Assembly (NCBI GenBank): GCA_008000375.1
Contig: SMOI01000038.1
Coordinates: forward strand, 7,923-71,922
Length of the DNA stretch: 64,000 bases
Direction of reading: 5' to 3'
Origin: Poteriospumella lacustris
Taxonomy: Eukaryota; Sar; Chrysophyceae; Chromulinales; Dinobryaceae
Part shown: positions 21,627 through 33,400 of the stretch, one piece after another
How the letters are laid out: each line of letters starts with the position of its first letter
Position numbering within the stretch: the stretch's first letter is position 1
The notes under the pieces: model-generated
The model's input: only the letters and a program-made list of their open reading frames with translations
Databases searched by the model: none
Told to the model about the DNA's origin: nothing
Translations under genes and position numbers: made by a program

Positions 21627-22778
21627 ATGCAAATGTATCAAGACGGGGTGATTTCGCGGCGACTGCCATTTGAACAATCAAGTGAATTTATTGATGATGA
21701 ATTGCCTCTTCCATCGTTTCAAGACGTGTTCGGATTTTCGGTCCCTCCTCCCATGATAAATAAAGCTCAGAAGCGACGATTCAGTGGATCTGAAGGCATG
21801 GACCCCAGAGCTCTTGCGAAGCGGCTAAAACTGGATGATTTCGAGAAAGGCAGTAAACACGATTCTGGGTACTGTATTTCGCTATATTTATCAATTATTG
21901 TCATTCTGAATAGTATGATGACAATTTTTAGGCGGTGGACATCGGAAGAACATCGACTGTTCTTGGAAGGCGTCATGCTGTACGGCAAAGACTGGAAGAA
22001 AATGCAACCTTTGATCAAGACACGAAGTCTTGTCCAAATCCGAACTCACGCGCAGAAAGTGTTCAAGAAAATTGGACTTAAGAGGTTCGAAGATAGCTAT
22101 GATGAAAAACCTGTCCGTTTACCACCTTCGAGCACTGAAACCGCTGCATCCGTTGGAAACACTAACCAAAGCAGTGACACGGCCCTTCCTGGAGAAGCAA
22201 AGACAGAAAATGATGAATCCGATGAAAAAGCCAATGACAATAGTGTCAACGTTTCTTCAACCGCGGAAGACAGAAACGCAACGACCAGCAATCCTCAACG
22301 AAGTTCGTCTGTTAGTGCTTCCAACGATTTCCGTGGCTATGACATGGAAGTTACAGACGAAGAGTTCAATCTTGTTGTACAGCACCTCAAAAACCTCGGC
22401 GAAATCCGTGGTGATGACTTCAGTGACGAAGGCGAAGAAGGGTCGATCAATGATCATGGGCGAACCAATGCAAAGAAGCAACGTGCAGTTGCAACCGCTG
22501 CCTCGAGTTCAGGTCGAAATCAAGGACCTGATCAGGCGGAGTCTTCCAACACGCCAGCGCATGCAAGCAGTTCCTCCAATTCTTTTGAGTCTTCTGATGT
22601 TGATTCTCGACCGAATCCTCGAGAAGAAGACACGACCGATAAAACTCGAAGTACCGGTAATCCGCCGTTCATCCAAGACGACGACGCTCAAAGTCAACAT
22701 CTGCTGCAAACATTACGTCAATATCTGATGCCTGACAGTGAAAACAACGATGGGTTCTCGGCAACCGAATTCTTTTGA
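21627..22778 (+). CDS. SHAQKYF-class single-repeat Myb transcription factor
   Basis: Two exons, 21627-21868 and 21932-22778, flank a 63-base intron (GTACTG donor, TTTTTAG acceptor). Without the intron the Myb repeat reads cleanly: RWTSEEHRLFLEGVMLYG, then DWKKMQPLIKTRSLVQIRTH, then AQKVFKKIG. The RTHAQKVF segment is the SHAQKYF-type motif that marks this class, known in plants, stramenopiles and amoebae as DNA-binding regulators. The spliced protein is 362 residues. The N-terminus has a short basic region (QKRRF, about 50-70). The C-terminal two-thirds is Ser/Asn/Glu-rich and disordered, with a helical segment near VTDEEFNLVVQHLKNLGEIR. The start could be the ATG at 21627 or 21633. The intron length is a multiple of three and has no stop, so retention would insert 21 residues in frame directly before the DNA-binding repeat. 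Confidence 0.85.
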   Translation: MQMYQDGVISRRLPFEQSSEFIDDELPLPSFQDVFGFSVPPPMINKAQKRRFSGSEGMDPRALAKRLKLDDFEKGSKHDSGYCISLYLSIIVILNSMMTIFRRWTSEEHRLFLEGVMLYGKDWKKMQPLIKTRSLVQIRTHAQKVFKKIGLKRFEDSYDEKPVRLPPSSTETAASVGNTNQSSDTALPGEAKTENDESDEKANDNSVNVSSTAEDRNATTSNPQRSSSVSASNDFRGYDMEVTDEEFNLVVQHLKNLGEIRGDDFSDEGEEGSINDHGRTNAKKQRAVATAASSSGRNQGPDQAESSNTPAHASSSSNSFESSDVDSRPNPREEDTTDKTRSTGNPPFIQDDDAQSQHLLQTLRQYLMPDSENNDGFSATEFF

Positions 22779-23241
22779 CCTGCGCTGCAAAGATAGCCAC
22801 TTGAATCATCGAGTTCCCTCCGTTCCGTTCCTGTCGCAGCAGCAAATGTAAATATGTAAATATTCTTTTTCTGAGAGATCAATTAAGTGTTTGCGTGCTT
22901 TTCTCTGGAAAGTTCTTTCTCTATGTTGATTTTCCCAGCTATGATACTGCTACATCATCTTGCCCAGCTTGCATAAAAAGAAAGGGTTTTTGTGGGCTAA
23001 AGACTACCCTCGACGAGCGTTTCGTTTCGTGTTTTTGGAGACGTCGAAGCGAAGGAGAAAACCCCAAGCCAGCAAGATGTTCATGAATTGACATTACGGT
23101 TATTCCGTTGTTCCTTGTCGCGCACCGGACGAACGGTTATTATACGTGACAGACAGCAATCCATTTGGTGTTTTTTGGCGAAAGGTTTTTAAACTGCTTA
23201 AGTGCTTCTTTCTCTTTCGTCAAATGCCCTGAACAATTACA
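22779..23241. other. Intergenic between Myb gene and next gene
   Basis: About 460 bases. An AT-rich 3' flank is followed by the next gene's promoter. A two-codon upstream ORF (ATG CCC TGA, 23224-23232) sits just before the downstream start. No other feature seen. Confidence 0.4.
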
Positions 23242-24171
23242 ATGTCCGAAGCTACGAAACAAAGGGCTACGGCTGCGTCAAAATCTACGACAGTATCTCT
23301 ACCGAAGGTTGCTGCGAAGCAAACTGCAGTAAAACCTCAAGCAAGTGGAGATTCTACAAGAAAGGCAACAACGAAACAACAAACAAAACTACCGTCGATA
23401 TCCGGTAAACCTCCCGCGGCCGCCAACGACGTCGTTCCGAAGGAGCCCGCGGCATCAACTCAAGTTGAAACAACTTCACCCACAGACATAATCGAGAACA
23501 CTACTACGGCACCTGTGGGTGCTCCCGTGGTGAATGACGCCCCAGCCAATGGCACGGATCCAATCCGCGCGGATCCGATGCCGATTGATGCTGGCGCCGC
23601 TGCAACGAAAGATTCCAGCGACAAACAAGAGGGCGTCTCTACAGTCGAACCGGTAGTTACTCCTGAGGTCGAAGTGGTGAATCCAGTCAAACGCGACGGA
23701 GAAGTGAAGCTCATCTACGAGCAGTACAGCGAGATGTTCCCTATCGTCAATGGCAGCACAACTCAAGAAAATGTCGATGAGGTTTACTGCCTCTCGTTCG
23801 TAATGCCAAACTGCCTGGTCCATCTATCTATCCATGATCCTGCAACTAAAAGGCGGTTGGAAATCGAAGAGAAGTTTGAGGAACTGTTTCTACCTGAAAT
23901 TCCACGAGGCACTTATCAGAACCTCGTCGCTGATCAGACGTACTATGTCTATGTGGAACAAGAGTCAGCTCAGCTCGAAAGAGACCAAGCCATGACGCGT
24001 TTACGCCTACAAAACGACCCAACTGCTCTTGCGGCCTTGAAGAAAGACGATGGTCGAGTTCTCGAGTCCTGCTCGTGCATCTACGGAAACCCCTGTGTCG
24101 ATGAGTATGGCTGTCGAGATTGGGCGAATCGATTTGCAATTGCCACCAAAAATGGATGGAAAGGATTTTAA
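23242..24171 (+). CDS. Unrecognised protein, 309 aa, disordered N-half and conserved-looking C-half
   Basis: Single exon from an ATG in good context (ACAATGT). Residues 1-150 are Thr/Ala/Pro/Lys-rich and probably disordered. Residues ~150-309 look folded: alternating hydrophobic strands (EVYCLSFVMPNCLVHLSIHD), an acidic helix, and a Cys-rich C-terminus with CSCIYGNPCVDEYGC followed by RDWANRFAIATKNGWKGF. The clustered Cys and Trp residues suggest a real conserved domain, but I do not recognise the family. A search with the C-terminal 160 residues would be decisive. Confidence 0.7.
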   Translation: MSEATKQRATAASKSTTVSLPKVAAKQTAVKPQASGDSTRKATTKQQTKLPSISGKPPAAANDVVPKEPAASTQVETTSPTDIIENTTTAPVGAPVVNDAPANGTDPIRADPMPIDAGAAATKDSSDKQEGVSTVEPVVTPEVEVVNPVKRDGEVKLIYEQYSEMFPIVNGSTTQENVDEVYCLSFVMPNCLVHLSIHDPATKRRLEIEEKFEELFLPEIPRGTYQNLVADQTYYVYVEQESAQLERDQAMTRLRLQNDPTALAALKKDDGRVLESCSCIYGNPCVDEYGCRDWANRFAIATKNGWKGF

Positions 24172-24411
24172 TTTATGACACCAAGTTATGACAGCTCTGC
24201 AGTCCTTGTTTCTCGTAGACGGTGAGGGTTAGAGCTGGTAGAGCTGGCAACGCTCAATCGCTGACATCGACATGATGGCGGCTTCAGTATGTATGCGTAT
24301 CAGGCGAAGCGCGTCACATATGCAGTAAAATGTAGTGCTGGCTGATCCGTGTCGTAATCGTTGCAAATGTAAACGGTAGAAGTCGGCAGCAGGCGGCCTT
24401 ACTCAGAACTA

Positions 24412-24502
<91 letters not shown>

Positions 24503-24707
24503 TACGCTGCTGCTGCTGCGTCGATCGAGCTTCGCGTTCTTCGACCTTGTCAGACCGTGACTATTAGATTATATGTATCCTCCTCATCTATTTCATATTC
24601 TTGAGTAGGAACGAAGACTATATCGCTGTATTGGAACAGGGAAAACAAGTCTCGGGACGAAATAACTTTTGCTTGAGTGTGTATATGCAAGAAAATTTGA
24701 AGCAACC
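24172..24707. other. Intergenic region with TCG microsatellite
   Basis: No gene is seen. The main feature is the trinucleotide array at 24412-24502. The remainder should hold the 3' flank of the upstream gene and the promoter of the acidic protein. Confidence 0.5.
24412..24502. repeat. (TCG)n microsatellite, about 30 units
   Basis: A pure trinucleotide run of about 91 bases lies outside any supported coding region. It is the longest perfect simple repeat in the window. Confidence 0.97.
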
Positions 24708-25175
24708 ATGTCCGACGATGAAGAAGACGTAGACGAGGAAGAAGAAGAGGAAGAAGACGAAGACGAAGACGAGGAAGAAGACGAGGAAGACGAAGAGGAG
24801 GAGGAAGAAGGACTCAGTCCTGAGCAGAAATCTGCGGCCGTTCAGGAGGACGTCGACATCTTACACGATATTTTCAAATACATCGATCAAACAACGCTGC
24901 GGATATCCGATCGACTCAAGATTGAATCAGAAATGGATCATATGGAGTCCAAGCGGCAAAGGGAAATGCAGGTCTTAGGAGGTGCGCCTCGACGTGCTGG
25001 TCCTCCTGATTCTGGTGGTCCCGCTGTGTCGTGGGACCAGTACGAGAGTCTCAATGACGCGGAACGAGCTACTTTGCTGGAACGCGCTTTGACGGCGCTT
25101 GCGACCGACGATGGATACCAAGGCAATACTCATCAAGGCGGTGGAAAGCCTCCATATTACTCATACAACCGTTAA
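24708..25175 (+). CDS. Small acidic protein, 155 aa, unrecognised
   Basis: Starts at the ATG at 24708 (context AACCATGT). Residues 3-35 are almost wholly Glu and Asp. A helical segment follows (about 38-80, VDILHDIFKYIDQTTLRISD), then Pro/Gly loops, a second helix (ALTALATDD) and a Gly/Tyr-rich C-terminus. Runs like this are common in histone- or ribosome-associated factors, but no family is recognised. The in-frame sequence upstream lacks an ATG. Confidence 0.6.
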   Translation: MSDDEEDVDEEEEEEEDEDEDEEEDEEDEEEEEEGLSPEQKSAAVQEDVDILHDIFKYIDQTTLRISDRLKIESEMDHMESKRQREMQVLGGAPRRAGPPDSGGPAVSWDQYESLNDAERATLLERALTALATDDGYQGNTHQGGGKPPYYSYNR

Positions 25176-27467
25176 AGCCACTGCTTGCAGAGCTGGACCT
25201 CTGAGTCAGTGTGCATGCCCCCAACGAATTCAGTATTCGGCCGATACCTGTTCCTCCGGTGAATCGTCGCCAAATATCGCTTGTATTCTGTAATCGTTAA
25301 CTGAGTGTTGATTCCTTCGGCCTGTTTTGAGTGCTGAGCGAGACCCGTGTGGATGATTTTCAGCGTCAAGTTATTTGGGGGAAGAAGAGCAAGCCCGAGA
25401 GCGAGAAAGAGAGAGGGGATGTCATCATCGATATAAGTTGTGCTATAGAGTCAGTAATGCGCATGTCATGTACGCAGCAACAAAAGAGGTTGAGGGTAGC
25501 GGGAGCGGGGCTGAAAGCAACAGCGAAAGAGGAATTAGTGATATGGGTGTCTCCGATTCGCACCGTGAGAAGCCAAGAGGCGGTGGCCCGACACGCAGAC
25601 AACGAACTACTGAACAGAAGGGTTGTTAGTTCTCGAGCAAGAGGCGCGAATGGAGTCCTTCACCCATGTTCATCCACCTCTTCTTTTTCACTTGCGAAAG
25701 AGCTACAGCAAGCAGCAACAACAACAATAACAATAACAATAACAACTTGAAGTGGAAAGCCGAACGTGAAACAGTATTTGTGATGGCAGGTTGAATCGTT
25801 TCCTATTTCAGTCGCTTTTTTTAGAACTACAACGCACAACAAGAACAACAAGAACAACCAAGACAACTGCAAAAGTGCGACTGCGTTGTCGAAAAGAAAT
25901 ATACTTTATGCCGGGCCATGGCACCAAAGGCAGGTAGGTATACAAGGAGTTGAAGTGTGGGGGGAGGGGGGAGATTGAGCGGGCCCAACGCTAACGTCAC
26001 CACAGGGAAAGAGGAGGGCGGGGGCAGAGAACAACTGAGCAGAAATCGACACGCGACAGTCGACCTGACGATACAATAAACAACGTCCACATCACTCACA
26101 ACAGACAAGTTTTCTCTAGCGACAACGACACATGCACATGACAAGACCTCCCCTCCCCCCCTTTCCTCCTCCCTGAAGGTCAGGGGTCAAGGCGGGGAGG
26201 GGGAGGGGGCGGTCAGATGAAGAAAAAGAACACGCACCGCCAGAGGGGCTGGGGGACAAGAGAATGGGTAATTCGTTCTATAATAATTGGGTTCATTTCT
26301 AGGATTTTTTGAGGGGATCGCGCGGCTGTGGCGGCAACCACTGACGGCTCTTGTGTGGCTGGGGGGTGGGAGCAAGAAGCACTGATGAACACATGTATGG
26401 CAATGATGAAACGAACGATGATCGACCACGGCACACAGAGCGTCGAAGCAAAATCACCAGCTGGTGAAGCAGGTGAAACGGGTTGTAGATAGGGCGACGA
26501 AGACCAAGAGCGTCATCGCGAAGAGAAACAACAAAAGCCAACAAACCACGAGAGGGAAGAAGAAAACAAAACAAGGAAGAGAGGGAAAATAGCAATACAG
26601 AAACGAACCGTTGATGATGGGGACAGCTCTCCTTCCTGTCGGCGAACGACGAAGACAAGACTGTGAGGGGTAGAGCGTAGTTTGAGCTGGGGCGGGTAAC
26701 GTATGGGAGATTGAGGTATACGAGGATGTGGGGGAAAACGAATCCCGTGGCGTTGGAAGGGCGCGGTACAGATTGAAGCAAATGGAGGGCCATTGCGATG
26801 GGGGGTGATGACCATGGATACTCGGTACACGACGGCGTACATGGGTGGTGTACCGTGAAGACAATCACGTACAGAAGGGAGGGATTGAAGAGACGCAGCT
26901 GTTGCCGATTACATAAAAAGAAAGAAAGAAATAAATGAACGGATCGAACGAGCGAGCCAAGAGCCACAGATTATAAAAGACCCAGAGAGCCAGCAGACAC
27001 CAACAACGAGCAAACAGCGGAGGAATAGGCGACCCTGTCACGAGCGACACCTCAAAGGCGCAGGTGTACGAACCATCGCGCATGGAAAGACGACCGACGT
27101 CCCTATTGCCGTTGAGGCGGTGGTGATAAACGAGACGATAAATATGAAAAAGGATGATATAGCGCGTACATCGGCGGATAGACACCCCACCGGTCAAAAA
27201 ACCAACAAACACACAACAAACACACACAAACAAACAAAGCGAGACGAAACGGGTCTTGTGGAGGAGATGAGAAAAACAAACACCCACAGGACGGGAAGAA
27301 GGGGGACAAAGCAGACGGAGAATGAGTCGTAGATGGGAGATAGACGTAGCAGAAGAATAAAAGGACAGTAGACACAGCGATAGAGAAGTAACAGGTGGGG
27401 AGAGAGAGAGAGAGACTGACAGGCAGACGGGTGAGAAGACAGAGCGGGACCGGAGGGGACGGCGGGG
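25176..27467. other. 2.3-kb gene-poor, purine-biased stretch
   Basis: No supported gene. The plus strand is strongly A/G-rich in many places, with AG and GGA tracts (for example 26190-26215 and 27398-27414) and CAA/TAA microsatellite near 25710-25745. Pyrimidine-rich open frames on the minus strand (such as 26299-26967) lack domains and look like compositional artefacts. It lies downstream of the cyclase gene that ends at 27468 and could include a long 3' UTR. Confidence 0.5.
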
Positions 27468-30400
27468 CTATTGCTGCAGGGCGATCTCTGCGGGAGGCAT
27501 GGACAACGACAAGGGATGCGACGCCGCGGTATGATTGCTGTCCTTGTCCCGACGGGTGGCCGTTGGAGTCATCAGCGAAGAAGCATCGGTCGCGGTGGCG
27601 TCAGTGGAAGACGATGACGAAGCGGATGACGACGACGTCCCATGACACGGCGGTGCAGACGACAGCAGTGTCAAGGGCGTCGGGGCGGGCTGCAGAAACG
27701 AGGGCGTATGATTGACACAGCCATTGGACACGGGTCCCACGACCGTAGCCATGGCCAAGGTCATTGGCGCATCGTCCAAGCCCATCGCCGCGGTCTGGGT
27801 AGACGACGGCGATGATACCCACGCGGGGAAAAACGCGCGAATGGAATTGTGTAAGAAATGGTACTGCGGCAAGACCGGCGTCGTATCGAGTGAAAACATG
27901 CGATAGCGGTCTTCTAACGCGGATTGCAACCACGAATGGGACGTCCCGGTGGCAGTGGCGGCTTGCGGGAAACACACTTGCTCATGCAGCAAGCGACCAA
28001 CCGCAGAATTGATCCCCAACGGTGTACGCAGTGGAGCCAAGAGATGACAGGTCAATCCGATGGAGACCAACGTGTGATCCAAGTCGCTCGTCGTCGAAAG
28101 GAACGAAATCATGCGAGTTACGGCCGCATGGAACAAGATCTCGTAATCCAATCGAATGCGGGGCTCCACGACAATGTCCTTCTGATACACATACATCGCA
28201 AAGCAGATCAACTGCCACGCCAATGTCAACGGATGCAAACCCGCACGTAGCAGCAACGACGCAATCGTCGATGGACATTTCGTCAACAGATAATTCAAAT
28301 ACATCGACGTACTCGACTTGGGTGACGACGACGATGGATGCGGCTGCTGCTGTTGCTGCTGGTGACCGTGATGATGCATCATGGAGACCACCTGCATGTC
28401 ATCCGCCGATAGGAAATACTCAATGCTTTCTTTCATATCCGCCAACGAGACATGTTCGTGCGGTAACAAGACACCGTGCGTACGACTCGATTGATGGAAA
28501 TGATACGCCGCCTGCATCCAGGTCTTCAGATGCTTCCACAGGACCTTGTGCGGTGACAGGATATCGTGGGAGAGCTCTGCCGCCGCGTCCATCCATTTCA
28601 GCCAACGTGGTAAGACTTCCCAGCGAGACAACATCATCGTCGGGGGAATCGCCGCCAACAACGACGAATACACCGTCAAGGTACCACGGTGACACAGCAA
28701 ATGACGATCAATGCGTTGGAAGATGTCGTCGACGACACTGCCGGTTTCCCCGGTACACACAAAGGTTTGCAAGGACACACAATGGGCTTGCATCCCAATG
28801 TTTTTCCCGAAGTGCACAATCAGTTTGTTCATTTCTTCTTCGGTGGTGATCTCGGCCTCGTCTCCCCGGGCCTGCAATTGCGCGTACAGCATTTTCATGT
28901 GAAGAATATCCTTGGCACGGGCCGCATCCAAGATCAACAACCCTTGATACGGAATGTGGCCGTGGGGATGCAACTGAAACAAAGGTTGCAAGCCTTGCAG
29001 CACCGATGGTGCCAAGCGTGGTGACGTGACCAAGGACGAAGACGCTTGGAGGACACCGGAGAAGGTCGCAAAGAAATGACACACGTCCATGTCTTCCAAC
29101 GTCCGAGACACTATCGCCGCGTTGTCCCCTTCGACCATCAAAATCTCGTCGTCCCCGCCGCCATTGGTCGCATCTAAACTCGACGATCGCACGGAATCCA
29201 TCGAGACACGACCAGAATCACCCATCATCGCCTCGACGGTGCACAACCGCGCGACGACAATCAACTTCAACGCCACCCCCAGCAAATGCTGCGCCATGTC
29301 GACATCCGCAAACGACAGAAAGTACAAATCGGCCATGAACAGGTGCAACTTCACGGCCAAATTGATGTTGGCTTCGTCGGTACCGAAGACCGCATAGACA
29401 CACTCCAATTCCGCTTCCAATCCCACGGGCAATTCGAACGTGGAGTAATCCTCCAACTTCAAGACACACGACAACACAAACGACGCATCGTCCATCCACG
29501 ACAAGGGCAACGGGGTAATCAAATACCCACTTTCTTGCTCGTAACACTTGAAGATCTTGTAGCATTCCATCAGATGCTCCATCGAACGACGCGGGTTGCT
29601 CAAGAGACGTTCCAATCCCGAGGCAAAGCCATAACCCCGCATGGCCAACACCCACAAACTCGCCTGCTCGGCGTGATAGGCCACATCATTGACCAGCCGA
29701 CTCAAGTGACGTAATTCCGCCTCGGAACCGGTGTGGGTCTTCTGTCGTAGCCAGTCTTGGTAATGAAACTGCGCCACTTTGCCATGGAAATACTCGCGTT
29801 GTTCATCGACGATCAACGAGTAAATGATGGATTGCTCCGTGGGGATCAAGAATTCATAGTCCTCCGTGGCAAGCGAAGACGGCGACGATGGTGACGCCGA
29901 CGGAGACGCCGCACCCCCTGTTGATGTCGGCGAAGTGGCCGACAGAAACGATCCGTAATCGCCTGTCTCCAACGCGGTGGTCATGGTATCGTCTTGGGTC
30001 GCTTGAATGAAAATGCCGGCGTCTGCGAGTGCTTTCAACACGTGCGACACGACCATGATCCGATACTGCATCGAATTGACATGCGCAGCGGTTGTTGCCG
30101 TGGCCAACAAAGCGTGTTGCGCTGAGGATGGCCCACGGGTTGGGCTGCCTTGACCACCCATCGTACGAGGCGGACTACCGCCATGGCCGAACGTACCCTC
30201 ATCACGAGCGGATAAGACCGGCGTGTTGTGCATCGCATTCACAAAGACGTTCGATTTCGAATTGATCATGAAGGCGACCAATTTGGGGGAAAACGTTTGA
30301 CCACGGGCCGCCGCCACGGTTGCCGCTTTCAACACCATTTGAGACAAGGCGTCCAAGCGATCCAGGCGATAACAGATGATCTCTTCGACGCGACGCTGCA

Positions 30401-33400
30401 TCGTGGAGATGTTGCGCATGTCTTTCACCGCTTGTAAATGCGATTGCTCCGAAAACACCACTTGTCCGCCTTCCGCGGCCAATGTCGTCGCCAATTGCAC
30501 CAAATACAAGGGGTTTCCTCCGCCCGAAGCAATCAATTTCGACAATGTCTCTGGGGAGGCATTCACCGCGATGTCACTGGCCAATTCCACGGCGGCCTCA
30601 CGAGACAACGGGGTTAAATCCACCGCCAAGAAGAGCGGATGGCCACGGAATTCCACAAAGACTCCTCCGCGAGGTGATTTATGAGGAAAGGGGGCTCCGC
30701 CGCCGTTGTTCTTGAAGGTTCGTTGCTTCGTCGACATCGTGGTTTGTTGGGTGGTGGGCAATGTCAAACTGCTGATCAAGAAATGGACGCCCACCCCATT
30801 CAACCACAAATGGCGCAGGACTTCCAACGTGGCCAAATCCATCGCATGGGCATCTTCAATCATCACCAAGATCGTTTTCTTGGTATACGCCGCGAAGAAA
30901 TTCATAATGGCCAAGAGCACCGTCTTGATATCCGCCAAGTTGGCATCGGTCATCGGTTTGTTCGTCTTGATCGGATCTGGACCAGGCGAATCACCACCCG
31001 ATGGGAAGGAGTCTTCCCCAAGAAACGCAGACGATGCAGTACCCTTCGGACTCCCATGTTTGATACCCGCAATGTCCATCACGACTTGTTTGTATTGTGT
31101 CATTTCACTGGGCAATTGCGCGAAGATCAAGTCCAACGCTTGGACGTATTCCGCCATGGTATCTTGCTTCACCATGACCCTCTTCGTCGTGGCTTTGACA
31201 CGTCGAGAATGTGCTGGATGATTCTGATGTCCTGCAGGTCGCGTCGCCACCTCGGCGACCGTGGTTTCAATGATTTTCTTCGACCAACGAAGAATTTCCA
31301 TCAGAATCGGACGCAACGGATTCAATCGCGTAGAACCCGACAAGCTGCTCGTACGGTTCGACAGAATCATGATGTTGCATGCCACATCTTGTTTCGCGGC
31401 GGAAAACAGTTTCTGTCCAAAGGCGGACAAGAACGCGGTTTTCCCAATGCCCCCAACACCACTGACGACAGCCATTCGTGATGGTGCTTCGTGATCAAAT
31501 AAGAAACCTCGGGTGTCATCGACCGCTGCAGATGCAGGTTTCGATGCGGATGATGGTCCACCACCGCCACCAAAGAGAAACAACAGCAGTTCACGCAATT
31601 CGTTTTCACGGCCACGTAAAATACGAAAACCCGTCAGTTTCTGCGTGGAATTCAAGGCTTCCCCAGAGACAAGACCAGGTCGAGGGGGTTGTTCCGCAGC
31701 AACGGATCGGTTGGAAACATCGTCTGTGAAATAAAAGACCGATGCAATCATATGTTGAAGCTTTTCTTGAGCCGTATACAACGCCAACGATTTAATGGAC
31801 GACGCTTTCATCGAGGAACGCATGGCCGAACCATGTTGAGAGTCCATGGCCACACTGAAGCGTAACGCCGAGAAACGTTTCGCCACCGGTTGTGCATTCG
31901 CGGAGGATTTCACTACCGCTAGCGAACGGACAGGTTCACTGTTGTCCCGCAAAGTCGTAGACATCGGAATGCTGATGGAATCACCAAATGTAGGGCGATA
32001 TGTCGCGACGGGATACGCATATCCTTTCGCTTGGATTTCACCCACACGACGATAGTCATGAGAACGATCACGATCCATGGTCTCCTGATCGCAAAGGATG
32101 GTGCCATAAGCGGCTTTGCCCATCAAACGGGCACTCAGGTTCACAGAGGGTCCCATGATCGCGTATTCATGGCGGCGATACGAGCCGACCAGACCACAGT
32201 AGACCTTGCCGGTTGTAATGCCAATGGCAGAAGGCAATTGAATACCCTGCAATCCACGTACAATAGCATCAGCTGCTTCCATTGCATTGGCTGCATTGTC
32301 ATCATTCACGGCTCCACGAAGACCAAACGATGCGATGCATACGGTGCCCTTGTCATCCACAATAAACTGACGTAATTGTCCACCGTGGGAGTAGATCGCC
32401 TTGTGAAGGACCTCCAAGCAACGCTGAAGCTTGTCCACGATGAGTTTATCGGCCATTTGTTCATTCTCCGTGCGTTCGAGAAAGCCAAAGACCCCGTTGT
32501 ACCGCTGTGTAGCCTTGCGTGTGTTGTCTTTGCATTGAGAAGCGTCGATCAAGAGGGACATGTCAAAGGCATCGATCTTGATGAACATCACGGTCACATT
32601 GCGTACTTCTGCTTCTACACGGGCATTCAAATGTTGCTTGGTGGAACCACGACGACTACCATCCTTGTACGAGAAGCGAGTGTCCACCACATCGTCCAAT
32701 TCATCGGCAAGAGTATCGGTTTCATCGTGAATGACGATCATGTTCACCTTCGAAACGCTCTGGCAGTTGGGCATCAACTTCACACGTTCATTCAATGAGA
32801 TGCTGCCACTTTTCCCTCGAATACGGCGTGTGGAGACAAAATACTCGTTCAGAATATCGTGAAACGTCTCAAAGGCCGCATTGCAACTCATCAGGTATCC
32901 ACCACGAGCGACATCATGGACATGACGCGCCAAATGATCGATCAAATAGTTTTCAATCCATTGCGCCAGGTGTTTTCGAACACGTGAATGCACAAACACA
33001 GGCAAGAACTTTTCTGCGTCCTTAATTTCCTTGACGACGGCGTCAGCAGACAAGTTTTCATCGTTTTGTAATTTCTTCACCAATTCCGCCGCCTTCAACA
33101 TGTACTCTTTCTTCACCGACGGGGTGATCAACGCCACTGCATTGCGCATATCCCCAAGGATGTCTTCGTAGACTTTCGCATCATCAAGCATTTGCGCGGA
33201 TTCTGATGATGAGCGAGAACGGCTGCTTGTTCGAGGTCGATTGTCACTTGCACAAGGCAACGAGACGGTCGCGCGGCATAAACGGAAGCAAGATGCATCA
33301 ATTTGCGTGCATCCACAGTCAAGCATCACTGGGAAATTGTTCCCGAGCAAATCACTGCCACTACTGTATATATATTCTTCGTTTGGATGGAACAACTCGT

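Noticed and set aside
26299-26967. Minus-strand frame of 222 codons with hydrophobic stretches
   Set aside because: Pyrimidine-rich composition alone explains Ser/Leu/Phe/Pro-rich text; several such frames overlap in different phases and none has a domain.
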